Shown here: piece after piece, positions 8,396-16,429 of the stretch
Layout: each line of letters opens with the position of its first letter
How positions within the stretch are numbered: position 1 is the first letter of the stretch
Assembly: GCF_940670765.1 (NCBI RefSeq)
Contig: NZ_CALNVW010000021.1
Location: forward strand, 62,001-126,000
From: Streptomyces sp. A 4/2
GTDB taxonomy: Bacteria > Actinomycetota > Actinomycetes > Streptomycetales > Streptomycetaceae
Length of the DNA: 64,000 nt
Direction: 5' to 3'
Notes under the pieces: generated by a model
The model's database searches: none
Told to the model about the DNA's origin: nothing
Seen by the model: the letters and a program-made list of their open reading frames with translations, nothing else
Program-made: the position numbers and the translations under genes

Positions 8396-9298
8396 ATGAC
8401 TCAGTCGCGCCCCAGGATCAGCAAGGCTGTCATTCCGGCAGCAGGCCTCGGCACCCGGTTCCTGCCGGCCACCAAGGCCACTCCGAAAGAGATGCTGCCT
8501 GTCGTCGACAAGCCGGCCATCCAGTACGTCGTCGAGGAAGCGGTCGCGGCCGGACTCTCCGACGTACTCATGATCACCGGCCGCAACAAGCGCCCGCTGG
8601 AAGATCACTTCGACCGCAACTACGAGCTGGAGTCCGCGCTCACCCGCAAGGGCGACGCCGAGAAGCTCGCCCGGGTGCAGGAGTCCAGCGACCTGGCGAC
8701 CATGCACTACGTCCGCCAGGGCGACCCCAGGGGCCTGGGCCACGCGGTGCTGTGCGCCGCTCCGCACGTCGGTGACCAGCCGTTCGCCGTCCTCCTCGGC
8801 GACGACCTGATCGACCCGCGCGACCCGCTGCTCGCGCGCATGGTGGAGATCCAGGAACGGCACGGCGGCAGCGTCATCGCGCTCATGGAGGTCGAGCCGA
8901 GCCAGATCCATCTCTACGGCTGTGCGGCGGTGGAACCCGCCGGGGAGTCCGACGTGGTGAAGATCACGGACCTGGTCGAGAAGCCCGCCGTGGCCGACGC
9001 CCCGAGCAACCTGGCGATCATCGGCCGCTATGTCCTGGACCCGGCGATCTTCGAGATACTGCGCCGGACCGAGCCCGGCCGCGGCAACGAGATCCAGCTC
9101 ACGGACGCCCTCCAGCTGCTGGCCCACGACGAGAAGGTCGGCGGCCCGGTGCACGGCGTCGTCTTCAAGGGCCGCCGCTATGACACCGGCGACCGCGGCG
9201 ACTATCTGCGTGCCATTGTCAGACTCGCGTGCGAACGTGATGACCTGGGCCCCGACTTCAAGGCCTGGCTTCGCCGTTATGTCACCGAGGAGATGTAG
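8396..9298 (+). CDS. galU: UTP--glucose-1-phosphate uridylyltransferase
   Basis: Makes UDP-glucose from UTP and glucose-1-phosphate for glycans, trehalose and cell-wall precursors. The protein has 300 residues, typical of GalU. It shows the nucleotide-binding loop VIPAAGLGTRFLPATKATPKE near the N-terminus, DKPAIQYVVEEA, LLGDDLID and the VEKP motif. The ATG at 8396 is preferred over one four codons upstream. moeA/glp follows after 3 bp, so the two are cotranscribed. This gene opens the cluster that ends with sepX. Confidence 0.95.
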   Translation: MTQSRPRISKAVIPAAGLGTRFLPATKATPKEMLPVVDKPAIQYVVEEAVAAGLSDVLMITGRNKRPLEDHFDRNYELESALTRKGDAEKLARVQESSDLATMHYVRQGDPRGLGHAVLCAAPHVGDQPFAVLLGDDLIDPRDPLLARMVEIQERHGGSVIALMEVEPSQIHLYGCAAVEPAGESDVVKITDLVEKPAVADAPSNLAIIGRYVLDPAIFEILRRTEPGRGNEIQLTDALQLLAHDEKVGGPVHGVVFKGRRYDTGDRGDYLRAIVRLACERDDLGPDFKAWLRRYVTEEM

Positions 9299-9301
9299 CA
9301 C

Positions 9302-10624
9302 GTGAGCAACAGCCCGATCTGGTCGGTGGACGAGCACCTGGACGACATCCTCGGCACGGTCCGCCCACTCGAACCGATCGAGTTGCAACTGCCCGACGCC
9401 CAGGGCTGCGTCCTCGTCGAGGACGTCACGGTGGAGATCTGGCTGCCACCCTTCGACAACAGCTCGATGGACGGGTACGCGGTCCGTACGGCCGACGTGC
9501 AGGGCGCGAGCGAGGAGTTCCCCGCCGTCCTCACCGTGGTCGGGGACGTGGCGGCGGGCGCGGGTGAACTGCCCACCGTGGGACCGGGGGAGGCCGCCCG
9601 CATCATGACCGGCGCCCCGCTGCCGCCCGGCGCGGAAGCCGTCGTCCCGGTCGAGTGGACCGACGGCGGTACGGGCGGGGGCGCGGCCACCACCATGCGC
9701 GCCGCGAGCGGCGCACCCGAGGACGCGAGCGGTGAGGTCCGGGTGCACCGCCCCGCCGAGGCCGGTGCGCACATCCGCGCGCGCGGCAGCGACGTCCGCC
9801 CCGGTGACCCCGCACTCGAAGCCGGTACGGTGCTCGGCCCGCCGCAGATCGGGCTGCTCGCCGCGATCGGCCGGGGCACCGCCAAGGTCCACCCGCGTCC
9901 CCGCGTCGTCGTGATGTCGACCGGCAGCGAGCTGATCCAGCCGGGCGAGGTGCTCGCCGACGGCCAGATCTACGACTCCAACAGCTTCGCCCTGACCGCC
10001 GCCGCGCGGGACGCGGGCGCCATCTCGTACCGGGTCGGCGCGGTCGCCGACGACGCGGAGACGCTGCGCGCCGCCGTCGAGGACCAGTTGATCCGGGCCG
10101 ACCTCCTGGTCACCACCGGCGGGGTCAGCGTCGGCGCGTACGACGTCGTCAAGGAGGCGCTCTCCTCCGTCGGCACGGGGGGCGAGGACGACGTGAGCGG
10201 CGGTGTCGACTTCCGCAAGCTCGCGATGCAGCCGGGCAAACCGCAGGGCTTCGGCACGATCGGACCCGAGCACACCCCGCTGCTCGCGCTCCCCGGCAAC
10301 CCGGTCTCCAGCTATGTGTCGTTCGAGCTGTTCGTGCGCCCGGCGATCCGGGCCCTGATGGGGCTGAAGGACGTCCGCCGCCCGACGGTCCGCGCCACGC
10401 TGGAGGCCGACAAGGCGCTCACCTCACCGGCCGGACGGCGCCAGTTCCTGCGCGGCAGGTACACCCCGGCCACCGAGACCGCCCCGGCCACCGTCACCCC
10501 GGTCGGCGGGGCCGGATCCCACCTGGTCGCGGCCCTCGCGCACGCCGACTGCCTGATCGTCATCCCCGAGGACGACACCGGGGCCGAGCCCGGCGCGGAG
10601 CTCGAAGTGGTCCTCCTGGGCTGA
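9302..10624 (+). CDS. glp: Gephyrin-like molybdopterin molybdotransferase (MoeA/Glp)
   Basis: MoeA-family protein, 440 residues, GTG start at 9302. MoeA inserts molybdate into adenylated molybdopterin. Visible features are the N-terminal SSMDGYAVR segment, IMTGAPLPPGA, the MPT-binding subdomain 3 with TTGGVSVGAYD, and LPGNPVSSYVSFELF. In Corynebacterium glutamicum the homologue Glp, encoded with the membrane receptor GlpR, binds FtsZ and links to septation (published work, recalled). The GlpR/SepX gene lies about 1.9 kb downstream here, so this copy may act in division as well as, or instead of, cofactor synthesis. Confidence 0.9.
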   Translation: MSNSPIWSVDEHLDDILGTVRPLEPIELQLPDAQGCVLVEDVTVEIWLPPFDNSSMDGYAVRTADVQGASEEFPAVLTVVGDVAAGAGELPTVGPGEAARIMTGAPLPPGAEAVVPVEWTDGGTGGGAATTMRAASGAPEDASGEVRVHRPAEAGAHIRARGSDVRPGDPALEAGTVLGPPQIGLLAAIGRGTAKVHPRPRVVVMSTGSELIQPGEVLADGQIYDSNSFALTAAARDAGAISYRVGAVADDAETLRAAVEDQLIRADLLVTTGGVSVGAYDVVKEALSSVGTGGEDDVSGGVDFRKLAMQPGKPQGFGTIGPEHTPLLALPGNPVSSYVSFELFVRPAIRALMGLKDVRRPTVRATLEADKALTSPAGRRQFLRGRYTPATETAPATVTPVGGAGSHLVAALAHADCLIVIPEDDTGAEPGAELEVVLLG

Positions 10625-10684
10625 ACGCGGCGCTGTGGCGGTACCGTGTCTGACCACACAGGCCTGACCGGGAGCGCCACAGCA

Positions 10685-11185
10685 ATGAGTACGCAGCAAG
10701 GGCTCACCCACATCGACGAGGTGGGCGCGGCCCGCATGGTCGACGTCTCGGAGAAGGACGTCACCGCGCGCACCGCGACCGCGAGCGGACGGGTCCTCGT
10801 CTCGCCGCGCGTCGTCGAACTGCTGCGGGGGGAGGGCGTCCCCAAGGGCGATGCCCTCGCCACCGCCCGTATCGCGGGCATCATGGGCGCCAAACGCACC
10901 CCGGATCTGATCCCCCTCTGCCACCCGTTGGCGGTCTCCGGGGTCACCCTGGACCTGGCGGTGGCCGACGACGCGGTCGAGATCACCGCGACGGTGCGGA
11001 CCACGGACCGTACGGGTGTCGAGATGGAGGCGCTGACGGCCGTCGCGGTCGCCGGGCTCACCGTGATCGACATGGTGAAGGCGGTCGACAAGGGCGCGGT
11101 CATCACCGACGTCCGCGTCGAGGCGAAGTCCGGCGGCAAGTCCGGCGACTACCACCGGTCCACGCCGACGGGCCCCGACGCATGA
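10685..11185 (+). CDS. moaC: Cyclic pyranopterin monophosphate synthase accessory protein
   Basis: Converts the MoaA product to cyclic pyranopterin monophosphate, the first committed step of molybdenum-cofactor synthesis. 166 residues from ATG 10685. The conserved LIPLCHPL block and the GVEMEALTAVAVAGLTVIDM(V)KAVDKG region are present, with the catalytic Lys in the latter. The gene overlaps mogA by 4 bp (ATGA), which indicates translational coupling. Confidence 0.95.
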   Translation: MSTQQGLTHIDEVGAARMVDVSEKDVTARTATASGRVLVSPRVVELLRGEGVPKGDALATARIAGIMGAKRTPDLIPLCHPLAVSGVTLDLAVADDAVEITATVRTTDRTGVEMEALTAVAVAGLTVIDMVKAVDKGAVITDVRVEAKSGGKSGDYHRSTPTGPDA

Positions 11186-11712
11186 CCGCGCCGTACACCG
11201 CCCTCGTGGTGACGGCGTCGAACCGCGCCTCCGCCGGTGTCTACGCGGACCGCGGCGGCCCCCTGATCGCCGCCGCGCTCACCGAACTGGGCTTCACCGT
11301 CGAAGGTCCGCGGGTCGTCCCCGACGGGGATCCGGTCGAACAGGCCCTGCGCGACGGTGTCGAGGCCGGGTACGACGTCGTCGTCACCACCGGCGGTACG
11401 GGCATCTCGCCCACCGACCGCACCCCCGAGGCGACCCGCCGCGTCCTCGACCGCGAGATCCCCGGTATCGCGGAGGCGATCCGGGCCGAGGGGCTGGCCG
11501 GGGTCCCGACGGCCGCGCTCTCGCGCGGCGTCGCGGGGCTGGCGGGCACCACGCTGATCGTCAACCTCCCCGGCTCCACCGGAGGGGTGCGCGACGGACT
11601 GGCCGTACTGGGGCGGCTGTTGGTCCACGCCGTCGACCAGATCCGGGGCGGCGACCACCCCGGACCCAGCCCCCGGACGCAGTCCGGGAGGACCTCCGGG
11701 AGCATGAGCTGA
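11182..11712 (+). CDS. mogA: MogA/MoaB-family molybdopterin adenylyltransferase
   Basis: Adenylates molybdopterin before MoeA adds molybdate. 176 residues. The MoCF-biosynthesis fold is clear from TTGGTGISPTDRTPEA (MPT-binding loop) and LIVNLPGSTGGVRD. Its ATG overlaps the moaC stop. A C-terminal extension of about 25 hydrophilic residues (GGDHPGPSPRTQSG...) goes beyond the usual domain end. MoaB-type naming is equally acceptable. Confidence 0.9.
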   Translation: MTAPYTALVVTASNRASAGVYADRGGPLIAAALTELGFTVEGPRVVPDGDPVEQALRDGVEAGYDVVVTTGGTGISPTDRTPEATRRVLDREIPGIAEAIRAEGLAGVPTAALSRGVAGLAGTTLIVNLPGSTGGVRDGLAVLGRLLVHAVDQIRGGDHPGPSPRTQSGRTSGSMS

Positions 11713-11729
11713 ACCTCTCACCGTGGCCC

Positions 11730-12341
11730 GTGGAACTGGCGGAAGGCCCCGTCGTTCTCCGCCCCATCAAACTGCGGGACCAGAAGATCTGGCGCGAGGT
11801 CAACCGGCGCAACCGCGAGTGGCTGCGCCCCTGGGAGGCGACCGTTCCGCCGCCGGCCCCCGGCGGCCCGGTGGCCCAGCGTCCCACCTACCGCCAGATG
11901 GTCCGCCATCTGCGCGCGGAGGCCCACGCGGGCCGGATGCTGCCCTTCGTGATCGAGTACCAGGGCCGGCTGGTCGGGCAGTTGACGGTCGCCGGGATCA
12001 CCTGGGGCTCGATGTGCTCGGGCCATGTCGGGTACTGGGTCGACCGGGAGGTCGCGGGACGCGGCGTCATGCCGACCGCGGTCGCTCTCGCCGTCGACCA
12101 CTGTTTCCGGCAGGTCGGTATGCACCGCATCGAGGTCTGTATCCGTCCGGAGAACGGGCCCAGCCGCCGCGTCGTGGAGAAACTGGGATTCCGTGCGGAA
12201 GGGATGCGTCCGCGCTATCTGCACATCGACGGCGGCTGGCGGGACCATCTGGTCTTCGCGCTGACCGCGGAAGAAGTGCCTGACGGGCTGCTCAACCGGT
12301 GGCGTCGGGCCCACCCGGGAACAGCCAGGAACATCCCGTAA
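11730..12341 (+). CDS. GNAT N-acetyltransferase, RimJ/RimL type
   Basis: Transfers acetyl from acetyl-CoA to an amino group, possibly on a protein N-terminus; the target is unknown. 203 residues with a GTG start 17 bp after mogA. The acetyl-CoA region is EVAGRGVMPTAVALAVDHCF, followed by RIEVCIRPENGPSRRVVEKLGFRAEG, both standard for Acetyltransf_3. The reading frame is open for several codons upstream (LSPWPVELAEG), so a longer non-ATG start is possible. Its position between mogA and sepX suggests cotranscription with the cofactor genes. Confidence 0.85.
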   Translation: MELAEGPVVLRPIKLRDQKIWREVNRRNREWLRPWEATVPPPAPGGPVAQRPTYRQMVRHLRAEAHAGRMLPFVIEYQGRLVGQLTVAGITWGSMCSGHVGYWVDREVAGRGVMPTAVALAVDHCFRQVGMHRIEVCIRPENGPSRRVVEKLGFRAEGMRPRYLHIDGGWRDHLVFALTAEEVPDGLLNRWRRAHPGTARNIP

Positions 12342-12517
12342 ATGAAATAAGTGTTCGAAAGCGATCGCGAATGACCAGTCTTCGGATGTGAACACGCCCA
12401 CAATCGATGACTGTTGATCCGAACAATCATAAAAAAAGTTCGAGATATCAGCCGGATCGTGCGACACACCGGGCCAATTGGCAGATGGCCCCACGTGCAC
12501 CCCTCTACGGTGTGAGG
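12342..12517 (+). promoter_or_regulatory. AT-rich intergenic region before sepX
   Basis: About 176 bp, clearly richer in A/T than its surroundings (a run of seven A near 12432, and TGAAATAAGTGTTCG at its start). This suggests that sepX has its own promoter besides read-through from the Moco genes. No known operator is recognised. Confidence 0.4.
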
Positions 12518-13573
12518 GTGAGCAGTAGTGGCCTCATCTACGCAGTCATCGTCGGGGCCTGGGCCGCCTACTTGGTGCCGATGTGGCTCCGCAGGCAGGA
12601 CGAGTTGAACGAGGCTCGTCCGACGGAACGCTTCAGCACTGCCATCCGGCTCCTGTCCGGACGGGCGGGAATGGAGCGCCGGTACGCCAGGGAGCTGCAG
12701 GAACGCGCAGCCGGTGAGAGCGGTTCCGACGATGCGGACCCGGATGTCACGACGGAATCCCCGAGTTCTGTCGACGTCCGGTCCTTCGCCATGTCCCCGA
12801 CGGATCCGCCCACGGCCCGCCAGGAGCGGACCGCCCCGCCGGCGCGCCCGGCGCGGCCCGCTGCCGGTCCTTCCGCCGAGCGAGCCCGCCGCACGAAGGC
12901 ACTCGCGCGCCGCAGACGCACCACCGTGCTGCTCTTCCTCGCGTTCACCCTCGGCGCGATCGTGGCCGCGGTCGGCGGCCTCGGTTTCCTGTGGGCGCCG
13001 GCCGCCCCCGCGCTGCTGCTGAGTACGTACATCGTCTACCTGCGCACGCAGGAGCGGCGGCGCTTCGCCTTCACGATGGACCGGCGCCGGGCCGAGGTGG
13101 CGGCTCAGCGGCTGCGGGAGACCCGGTCGCGCCGTCCGGGCGCGGGCGCCGTCGAACAGGACGCCCCCGCCGACGACCGCCGGCACCCGGAACCCGAACC
13201 CGCACCCGCGGTCTCCGCGCAGGAGGCCGGCCGCCGCGCCCTGGTCGAGCAGACGGACCACGCGGAGTGGGTCGACCAGCAGCGCGAGCGCGGCCGGGTG
13301 CAGGGGGACAGCTGGGAGCCGGTGCCGGTCCCGCTGCCGACGTACGTCACGGCCCCGGTCGCTCCCCGCGCGCCCGGCAGCATCGACCTCGGCGCCCCGG
13401 ACACCTGGAGCTCGGCCCGCTCGTCCAGCGTCGCCGAACCGGCCTCCGACGAGCCTCCGGCGCCCGCCCCGCGCGACCGGGGAGCGGCGGCCCGCCGCTC
13501 CCGCGAGCGCGGGCGTACGCCGCTCTTCGACCAGTACGAGGAAGAGGACCGGCCGCGTGCGGCCAACGAGTGA
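12518..13573 (+). CDS. sepX: Divisome membrane protein SepX/GlpR
   Basis: Actinobacterial cell-division protein, about 351 residues from GTG 12518. One N-terminal transmembrane helix (GLIYAVIVGAWAAYLVPMW, residues 5-23) is followed by WLRRQDELNEARPTERFS, a basic disordered linker, a hydrophobic pair (about 135-178), then a long acidic Pro/Arg-rich cytosolic tail ending EEEDRPRAANE. SepX is needed for hyphal cross-walls and sporulation septa in S. venezuelae, and its corynebacterial counterpart GlpR is the membrane receptor of the MoeA-like Glp (recalled literature). The glp-type moeA lies upstream in the same gene cluster. The identification rests on architecture, N-terminal sequence and context. 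Confidence 0.82.
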   Translation: MSSSGLIYAVIVGAWAAYLVPMWLRRQDELNEARPTERFSTAIRLLSGRAGMERRYARELQERAAGESGSDDADPDVTTESPSSVDVRSFAMSPTDPPTARQERTAPPARPARPAAGPSAERARRTKALARRRRTTVLLFLAFTLGAIVAAVGGLGFLWAPAAPALLLSTYIVYLRTQERRRFAFTMDRRRAEVAAQRLRETRSRRPGAGAVEQDAPADDRRHPEPEPAPAVSAQEAGRRALVEQTDHAEWVDQQRERGRVQGDSWEPVPVPLPTYVTAPVAPRAPGSIDLGAPDTWSSARSSSVAEPASDEPPAPAPRDRGAAARRSRERGRTPLFDQYEEEDRPRAANE

Positions 13574-13648
13574 CCGGGCATCCGTGACCAGCGGGGGAGC
13601 GGATTTCCGAGCACCCCGATCGAGGTGCTAAAGTTTCACTCGTTGCAA

Positions 13649-13722
13649 GGGCCTGTGGCGCAGTCTGGTAGCGCACCTCGTTCGCATCGAGGGGGTCTGG
13701 GGTTCAAATCCCCACAGGTCCA
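13649..13722 (+). tRNA. tRNA-Ala (anticodon CGC)
   Basis: 74 nt. The acceptor stem GGGCCTG pairs with CAGGTCC and includes the G3:U70 wobble that identifies alanine tRNA. The D arm is GCGC...GCGC, and the anticodon arm is CCTCG-TTCGCAT-CGAGG with CGC at positions 34-36. The T arm is CTGGGGTTCAAATCCCCA-like. The CCA end is not encoded. TAAAGT at 13628-13633 may be its -10 box. Confidence 0.96.
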
Positions 13723-13762
13723 CCGCAATGACTGTTCTTGAGTCCGCTCAGGAATGGTTGAC

Positions 13763-13799
13763 GAAATCCCGTCCGATCGCTTCGATCGGACGGGATTTC
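13763..13799 (+). terminator. Strong intrinsic terminator after tRNA-Ala
   Basis: A perfect 17-bp stem (GAAATCCCGTCCGATCG) with a 3-nt CTT loop, followed by GCGTTTTCC. It lies 40 bp downstream of the tRNA and upstream of the dehydratase gene, so the two are probably separate transcripts. Confidence 0.85.
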
Positions 13800-13928
13800 G
13801 CGTTTTCCGAAGCGGTTTCGCGAAGGGTTCGTGACGCGTTCCACGATGCGTTCCCCCGACGTGTTCCCGATGCGATCCCGATGAGTTTCCTCGAGCCGAC
13901 AGTCGGCCCCGCCGTTCAGGAGGTCCCC

Positions 13929-14882
13929 GTGAGCATCACGTACACCGACGTCACCGCCGCCCGCGCCCGCATCGAGGGGCACACGCGGCGGGTGGCGCTC
14001 TCCCCGTCGGAGCGTGGCGCGGAGGAGTTCGGCGGTGCGGAAGGGTGTTTCGCCTACGAGTTCGTGCAGCACACCGGGTCCTTCAAGGCCCGGGGTGCGG
14101 CCAACTTCGTCGCCGCGCACGCCCAGGCCGGTACCTTGCCGGAGGCGGGCATCGTCATCGCCAGCGGGGGGAACGCCGGACTGGCGTGTGCCTGGGCGGC
14201 GGCGCGGCACTCCACTCCGGCCACCGTCTTCGTGCCCGAGACCGCTCCCGCGGTCAAGGTGGCCCGGCTGCGGGCCCTCGGTGCACGGATCCGGCAGGTC
14301 GGCAGTGAGTACGCCGAAGCGCTGGAGGCCTCCCGGAAGTACGCGGCCGAGACCGGCGCGCTGGAGAGTCACGCCTACGACCATCCGCTGATCGCCGCCG
14401 GGGCCGGCACGCTCCTGGAGGAGATCCGGGACGCGCGCCCCGACGTGGAGACCGTCGTGGTCGCGGTCGGTGGCGGCGGCCTCTTCGCCGGTGTCACCGT
14501 CGCGGCCCACGAGCACGGGATCCGGGTCGTCGCCGTCGAGCCGGAGGGGAGCCGCGCCCTGCACGCGGGCCTGGCTGCCGGTGCGCCGGTCGACGTGCCG
14601 GTGCAGTCGGTGGCCGCGGACTCACTGGGCGCCCGCCGGGTCACCCCGATGGCGCTGGAGTGGGCGGAGCGCGCCGGAGCGGTCTCCGTGCTCGTCCCCG
14701 ACGAGGCGATCACCGCGACCCGCGCTGCCCTGTGGGACCGGCGCAGGCTCGCTGTGGAACATGCCGCGGCCACCGCCCTCACCGCGCTGAGCACCGGGGC
14801 GTACGTCCCGGCCGCGGGGGAGAAGGTCTGTGTCGTGCTGTGCGGGGCCAACACCGGGCTGGGTGATTTCCCAGCCTCGTGA
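13929..14882 (+). CDS. PLP-dependent threonine/serine dehydratase-like protein
   Basis: A fold-type II PLP enzyme of 317 residues, probably removing ammonia from threonine or serine. Lys53 in HTGSFKARGA is the Schiff-base lysine. ASGGNAGLACAWAA is the phosphate-side loop and VAVGGGGLFAGV the glycine loop that holds the PLP phosphate. It lacks the C-terminal ACT regulatory domain of biosynthetic IlvA, which points to a catabolic or serine/threonine-dehydratase role. GTG at 13929 is chosen because AGGAGG (13918-13923) lies just before it; the frame stays open upstream to the terminator hairpin. Threonine synthase-like activity is less likely. Confidence 0.85.
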   Translation: MSITYTDVTAARARIEGHTRRVALSPSERGAEEFGGAEGCFAYEFVQHTGSFKARGAANFVAAHAQAGTLPEAGIVIASGGNAGLACAWAAARHSTPATVFVPETAPAVKVARLRALGARIRQVGSEYAEALEASRKYAAETGALESHAYDHPLIAAGAGTLLEEIRDARPDVETVVVAVGGGGLFAGVTVAAHEHGIRVVAVEPEGSRALHAGLAAGAPVDVPVQSVAADSLGARRVTPMALEWAERAGAVSVLVPDEAITATRAALWDRRRLAVEHAAATALTALSTGAYVPAAGEKVCVVLCGANTGLGDFPAS

Positions 14883-14971
14883 CGGGGGTGGACGGGGCCG
14901 GAGCGGGCCCCGTTACGCTGGCCGCGATCCTGGTACGTGTTCCGAGATTCACCATCCGGAGGAGCGATCCC

Positions 14972-15757
14972 GTGACGGCCGCCAGCGACAAGCCCCTGAT
15001 CGACACCAGCCGACCCCACCCGGCGCGCGTCTACGACTGGCTCCTGGGTGGCAAGGACAACTACCCGGTCGACCAGCAGGTGGGCGAGAATCTGCCGCCG
15101 GAGGCGCGGGGCATCGCGGGGCGGAACCGGGCCTTCATGCAGCGGGCCGCGGCCTGGCTCGCGCGCAGCGGGGTGGATCAGTTCCTGGACATCGGCACCG
15201 GCATCCCGACCGCGCCCAATCTGCACCAGATCGTCCAGGCGATCACGCCCGCGGCCCGGGTCGTCTACGCGGACAACGACCCGATCGTGCTGCGGCACGC
15301 GGAGGCCCTGCTGGTCAGCAGCCCCGAGGGGGCCACCGACTACATCCACGCGGATGTGCGCGAACCGGAGCTGATCCTCGAACGCGCGCGTCAGCTGCTG
15401 GACTTCGACCGGCCCGTCGCCCTGTCGCTCATCGCGCTCATGCACTTCCTGCCGGACGACCAGGACCCGTACGGCATCACCCGCACCCTGGTGGACGCCC
15501 TGCCGTCCGGCAGCTATCTGGTCTTCTCGCACGGCACGGCCGATCAGCACCCGGAGCTGGAGGCCGAGACGGAGACCGCGTACAAGAGCGGCTCCATCGC
15601 GCTGCGGATGCGTACGCGCGCCGAGGTCGAGCCGTTCTTCGCGGGGCTGGAGCTGGTCGAACCGGGGCTGGTGCCCGCCGTGGAGTGGCACCGGGACGGG
15701 CCCGCGCCGAAGAAGGAGCGGAGCGGGTTCTACGTGGGGGTCGGCCGGGTGCGCTGA
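14972..15757 (+). CDS. SAM-dependent methyltransferase (Methyltransf_19/DUF574)
   Basis: 261 residues, GTG at 14972 with GGAGGAG seven bases upstream. The N-terminal signature is IDTSRPHPARVYDWLLGGKDN, followed by the Rossmann SAM motif FLDIGTGIPTAPN, YADNDPIVL and the ALSLIALMHF segment. The family is abundant in streptomycetes, and most members have no known substrate. It lies 90 bp after the dehydratase gene on the same strand. Confidence 0.88.
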   Translation: MTAASDKPLIDTSRPHPARVYDWLLGGKDNYPVDQQVGENLPPEARGIAGRNRAFMQRAAAWLARSGVDQFLDIGTGIPTAPNLHQIVQAITPAARVVYADNDPIVLRHAEALLVSSPEGATDYIHADVREPELILERARQLLDFDRPVALSLIALMHFLPDDQDPYGITRTLVDALPSGSYLVFSHGTADQHPELEAETETAYKSGSIALRMRTRAEVEPFFAGLELVEPGLVPAVEWHRDGPAPKKERSGFYVGVGRVR

Positions 15758-15779
15758 GCGGGCACCGGCCGCGGCCGTC

Positions 15780-16364
15780 TCAGCTGTCGGTGAGAGTGCG
15801 GCCGTCGGTGGGAGTGAGGCCGTCGGCGAGGGCGGGGCTGTCGGCGGGGACGGATTCGTGGACCGGGGCGGGGCTGTCGGCGGGGGCGAGCTGCTTCTCG
15901 AAGCAGCGGCTGGTCTCGTACTCCCGGTAGTGGCCGAACTTCTCGCACAGCGTGTACCCGCTCGACAGGTACAGCGCTATCGCTTCCGGCTGCTTGTCAC
16001 CGGTCTCCAGCACCATCCGGATCCGTCCGGCCGCGCGGGCGCTCTCCTCCAGGGCGGTGAGGATCCGCCGGGCCAGGCCGAGGCCGCGTGCCTCGGGGAT
16101 CACGTACATCCGCTTGAGCTCGGCGTCGCCCGGCCGGTACCCGTGGTCGCCCGCCGTGTCCTGGTTGCGCCAGCCGCCGGTGGCCACCGGCTGGTCGTGT
16201 GCGTCGTACGCGAGGAGGTAGAGCCCGGACGGCGGGTCGAACATCGTGGCGTCGAGCGGGGTGACGTCCCCTCCGTCGCCGTAGCGCTCGTCGTATTCGA
16301 GCTGGACCCGGTCGTTGAGCTTGACGGCGTCGGGGTGGTCGTAACGGATCGGGCGGATATTCAT
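15780..16364 (-). CDS. GNAT N-acetyltransferase with repetitive tail
   Basis: 194 residues from ATG 16364. The acetyl-CoA-binding motif is MYVIPEARGLGLARRILTALEESAR, with LSSGYTLCEKFGHY near the end of the fold. The last 35 residues repeat PADSPA/LADGLTPTDG-like blocks, from a degenerate DNA repeat (about 15785-15885), and are likely disordered. It is divergent from the exonuclease III gene with 65 bp between starts. Substrate unknown. Confidence 0.85.
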   Translation of the reverse strand: MNIRPIRYDHPDAVKLNDRVQLEYDERYGDGGDVTPLDATMFDPPSGLYLLAYDAHDQPVATGGWRNQDTAGDHGYRPGDAELKRMYVIPEARGLGLARRILTALEESARAAGRIRMVLETGDKQPEAIALYLSSGYTLCEKFGHYREYETSRCFEKQLAPADSPAPVHESVPADSPALADGLTPTDGRTLTDS

Positions 16365-16429
16365 GCGGACCATCGTACTTCTATGCGGGCGGATGCAGGG
16401 CTGTCGTGGGCTGTCGGTAAGGTGCCTTG

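Noticed and set aside
13649-13722. Integration site of a mobile element at the tRNA-Ala 3' end
   Set aside because: No integrase and no second copy of the tRNA end in the window.
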